DNA of 21,777 bases, taken from assembly GCA_052387115.1 (NCBI GenBank), contig JBQTJM010000293.1, forward strand, positions 1 through 21,777, given 5' to 3'. The stretch's first letter is position 1; each line of letters starts with the position of its first letter. Of the stretch, positions 20,222 to 21,777 are shown in pieces. The DNA comes from JACCXJ01 sp052387115. Lineage in GTDB: Bacteria > Pseudomonadota > Gammaproteobacteria > JACCXJ01. A program made the translations under genes and the position numbers. The notes under the pieces were generated by a model that made no database searches, was not told the origin of the DNA, and was given only the letters and a program-made list of their open reading frames with translations.

Positions 20222-21777
20222 ATGGTAGGGGTACACCGGCCCCCGATGGGCGGCATGTCGAGCGAGCGCCAAGCCAATAAACCGGATCGCGGACTCGTCT
20301 GGAACGAGGAGTCGGAGCGCTTTTATCTCGCCACGCCGGCGCTCGGCCCGCGCCTGGACCTCATCAAACACCTGATCGACGACAGCCGGCTCCTGCTCTA
20401 TGTCATCGGGGAGCGTGGCAGCGGCAAGAGCGCGCTCGTCGATGAGATCCTCGCGATGGCCCGTGATGGCTGGCGCGTGGCCCGCATCCAGGCCAATGCC
20501 ATGCTCGACCCCCTGGCGCTCCTACGCGATCTGACCCAGGCCTTGAACCCGGGCGTACGCGGCCAGGACCGGGATGCCCTGCTCGCCGCCCTGGAGGACC
20601 TGCTCGCCGCTTCGACCGACATGCGCTTCGTCCCCGTGGTGCTCGTGGACGACGCCCACGAGCTCTCGGAGGAGGCGCTGAAGCTCCTGTTCTCGTTGGG
20701 CAGGGCGTCGCGGGAAGCGCACCGGTTTCGCCTTGTCTTGTTCTGCGAGCCCCAGATCGACACGGTCCTGAGGGCGCGGGGGCTGGCGGCGGTGAGCCCG
20801 CCCGTCGCCCATGTGGTGGATCTGCCGCCGTTCACGGTGGAGGACACCCGTGCCTACCTCGCAGAACGCCTGTCCCGAGTGGGGCTGGGAGCGCTCTTGC
20901 CGCTCGATACCGGCGTCGCCGACCGCATCCATCAGGACGCGCGCGGTCTCCCCGGAGCCATCGATGCCGTCGCTCGGGAGACCCTATGGCATGGCCAGGA
21001 CCAGCCGTCGTCAGCCCCAGACGCGGTTCCGGCTCCCGATGCGGGTCGGGGCTCGCCTTGGGCCGCCGTACGCAAACATAGCTGGCGCCTGTATACCGCG
21101 GCCGCGGTGCTCGCGCTCGTGACCGGTTTCATCGTCTACGGGATCGTGAATCCTACCGACGAAGTGCGTCCCGAACCCGCGAGCGGGATCGTCCCCCTTG
21201 AGGTACCTCCACGGCAGACGGCGCCGCCTTCTGCTCCGGTCAAGCTGCCTGGGGTTCCAGCGGCCGCGGAAGGGCGTGCGGCGCCCCCGCAGCCGAAACC
21301 CGCGCACCGACCTCCTGTCGCGGCCGATGGTCCCAGCCCGAACAAGCCACCCGCCGCGGCCCCGCGAGCCGTCGATCCGCACGCCGAGAGTGCGGTCGAG
21401 GCCGACGGTCCGAGCTCCAATCAGTCCGCCGATCCCGTCCCGCGAGCCGTCGAGCGGGTCGCCGAGACAGCGGTCGAAACCCCACCGGGTGAATCGATCG
21501 ATCCGGCACCCGCGAAACCGCGAGCGGTGCCCGCCGAAGCCACGCCTCCGGAGCCGCAGCGCGGGGATCGGGCCGGACGCGGGGCTGCCGCCGGATCGAG
21601 CTGGCTGCGCGCACAACCGGCGGATGCCTATGTCTTGCAGCTCATCGGCAGTGCCAGCCGGGATGCGGTGTCGGGCTTCCTGGGGCGCCATGCCTTCGGT
21701 GCCAAGGCCGCCTGGGTGACGACACAACGAAACGGCCAGGACTGGCACATCGTCGTGTACGGGCCCTTTCCGGATCG
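20222..21777 (+). CDS. damX: DamX-like AAA ATPase with SPOR domain (partial)
   Basis: Inner-membrane protein with a cytoplasmic ATPase and a periplasmic septal-peptidoglycan-binding (SPOR) domain; DamX localises to the septum. The frame runs open from the ATG at 20222 to the window end (518 codons, 3' end missing). Order: short leader, NEESERFYLATPALGPRL, P-loop GERGSGKSAL (63-72), Walker-B-like VPVVLVDDAHEL, a lid-like region to about 255, one membrane helix (about 288-309, LYTAAAVLALVTGFIVYG), a Pro/Ala-rich linker with a 26-residue imperfect repeat, then the SPOR start ADAYVLQLIGSASRDAVSGF near residue 470. The ATGs at 20246 and 20255 are alternative starts. It follows aroB by 16 bp, the usual position of damX in gammaproteobacteria. 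The N-terminal half is ExeA/AAA_22-like. Confidence 0.88.
   Translation, partial: MVGVHRPPMGGMSSERQANKPDRGLVWNEESERFYLATPALGPRLDLIKHLIDDSRLLLYVIGERGSGKSALVDEILAMARDGWRVARIQANAMLDPLALLRDLTQALNPGVRGQDRDALLAALEDLLAASTDMRFVPVVLVDDAHELSEEALKLLFSLGRASREAHRFRLVLFCEPQIDTVLRARGLAAVSPPVAHVVDLPPFTVEDTRAYLAERLSRVGLGALLPLDTGVADRIHQDARGLPGAIDAVARETLWHGQDQPSSAPDAVPAPDAGRGSPWAAVRKHSWRLYTAAAVLALVTGFIVYGIVNPTDEVRPEPASGIVPLEVPPRQTAPPSAPVKLPGVPAAAEGRAAPPQPKPAHRPPVAADGPSPNKPPAAAPRAVDPHAESAVEADGPSSNQSADPVPRAVERVAETAVETPPGESIDPAPAKPRAVPAEATPPEPQRGDRAGRGAAAGSSWLRAQPADAYVLQLIGSASRDAVSGFLGRHAFGAKAAWVTTQRNGQDWHIVVYGPFPD
21317..21478 (+). repeat. Imperfect 26-residue tandem repeat in the DamX-like linker
   Basis: Starting at residues 366 and 392 of the DamX-like protein, two units share the pattern VxADGPSxN, then PRAV, then AExAVE. 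About 15 of 28 aligned positions are identical. It is low-complexity, probably extended periplasmic linker that reaches the cell wall. Confidence 0.6.

Noticed and set aside
19180..20277. 365-codon open frame on the minus strand
   Set aside because: Antisense to aroB, which has all its active-site motifs.

Overview
The window looks like a chromosomal segment of a GC-rich gammaproteobacterium. The main evidence is the type IV pilus cluster pilMNOPQ followed by aroK, aroB and a damX-like SPOR gene, with ponA (PBP1A) divergent from pilM. That arrangement is typical of Gammaproteobacteria. A finer placement (for example Chromatiales-like) is only a guess from sequence.

Region 1 (about 1-4810) is accessory and decayed. 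It starts with a REP-like hairpin, then a frameshifted HAMP-PAS sensor remnant. Next comes a REP-associated (RAYT) transposase gene broken into fragments by GC-rich palindromes and by a complete IS630-family element (917-2124, TA target duplication). After this lie a candidate 44-residue membrane protein and three toxin-antitoxin loci in different states. One is a VapBC pair with both genes open, whose toxin carries a 24-residue internal duplication. One is a second VapBC pair ruined by frameshifts. One is an orphan BrnA/CopG-type antitoxin remnant with no start codon and no toxin. A small two-helix membrane protein gene (4204-4404) sits between them. One REP-like hairpin family occurs three times in this region.

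Region 2 (4815-7694, minus strand) is a compact three-gene unit. Two paralogous proteins of unknown function are followed by a full-length DyP-type haem peroxidase. This is the best candidate in the window for a poorly described system: the two companions share motifs with each other, sit immediately upstream of the peroxidase, and have no function I can name.

Region 3 (7940-13078, minus strand) is a tightly coupled run: ponA (PBP1A), then an uncharacterised conserved protein, then priA (replication-restart helicase). The genes overlap by 4 and 14 nt. Region 4 (13253 to the end, plus strand) is pilM-N-O-P-Q, the inner-membrane alignment complex and outer-membrane secretin of the type IV pilus. 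It is followed by shikimate kinase, 3-dehydroquinate synthase and a DamX-like protein (AAA ATPase, one membrane helix, Pro/Ala-rich linker, SPOR domain) that runs off the window end. A strong hairpin separates pilQ from aroK.

All calls come from reading the sequence and from memory of protein families. No database search was run.
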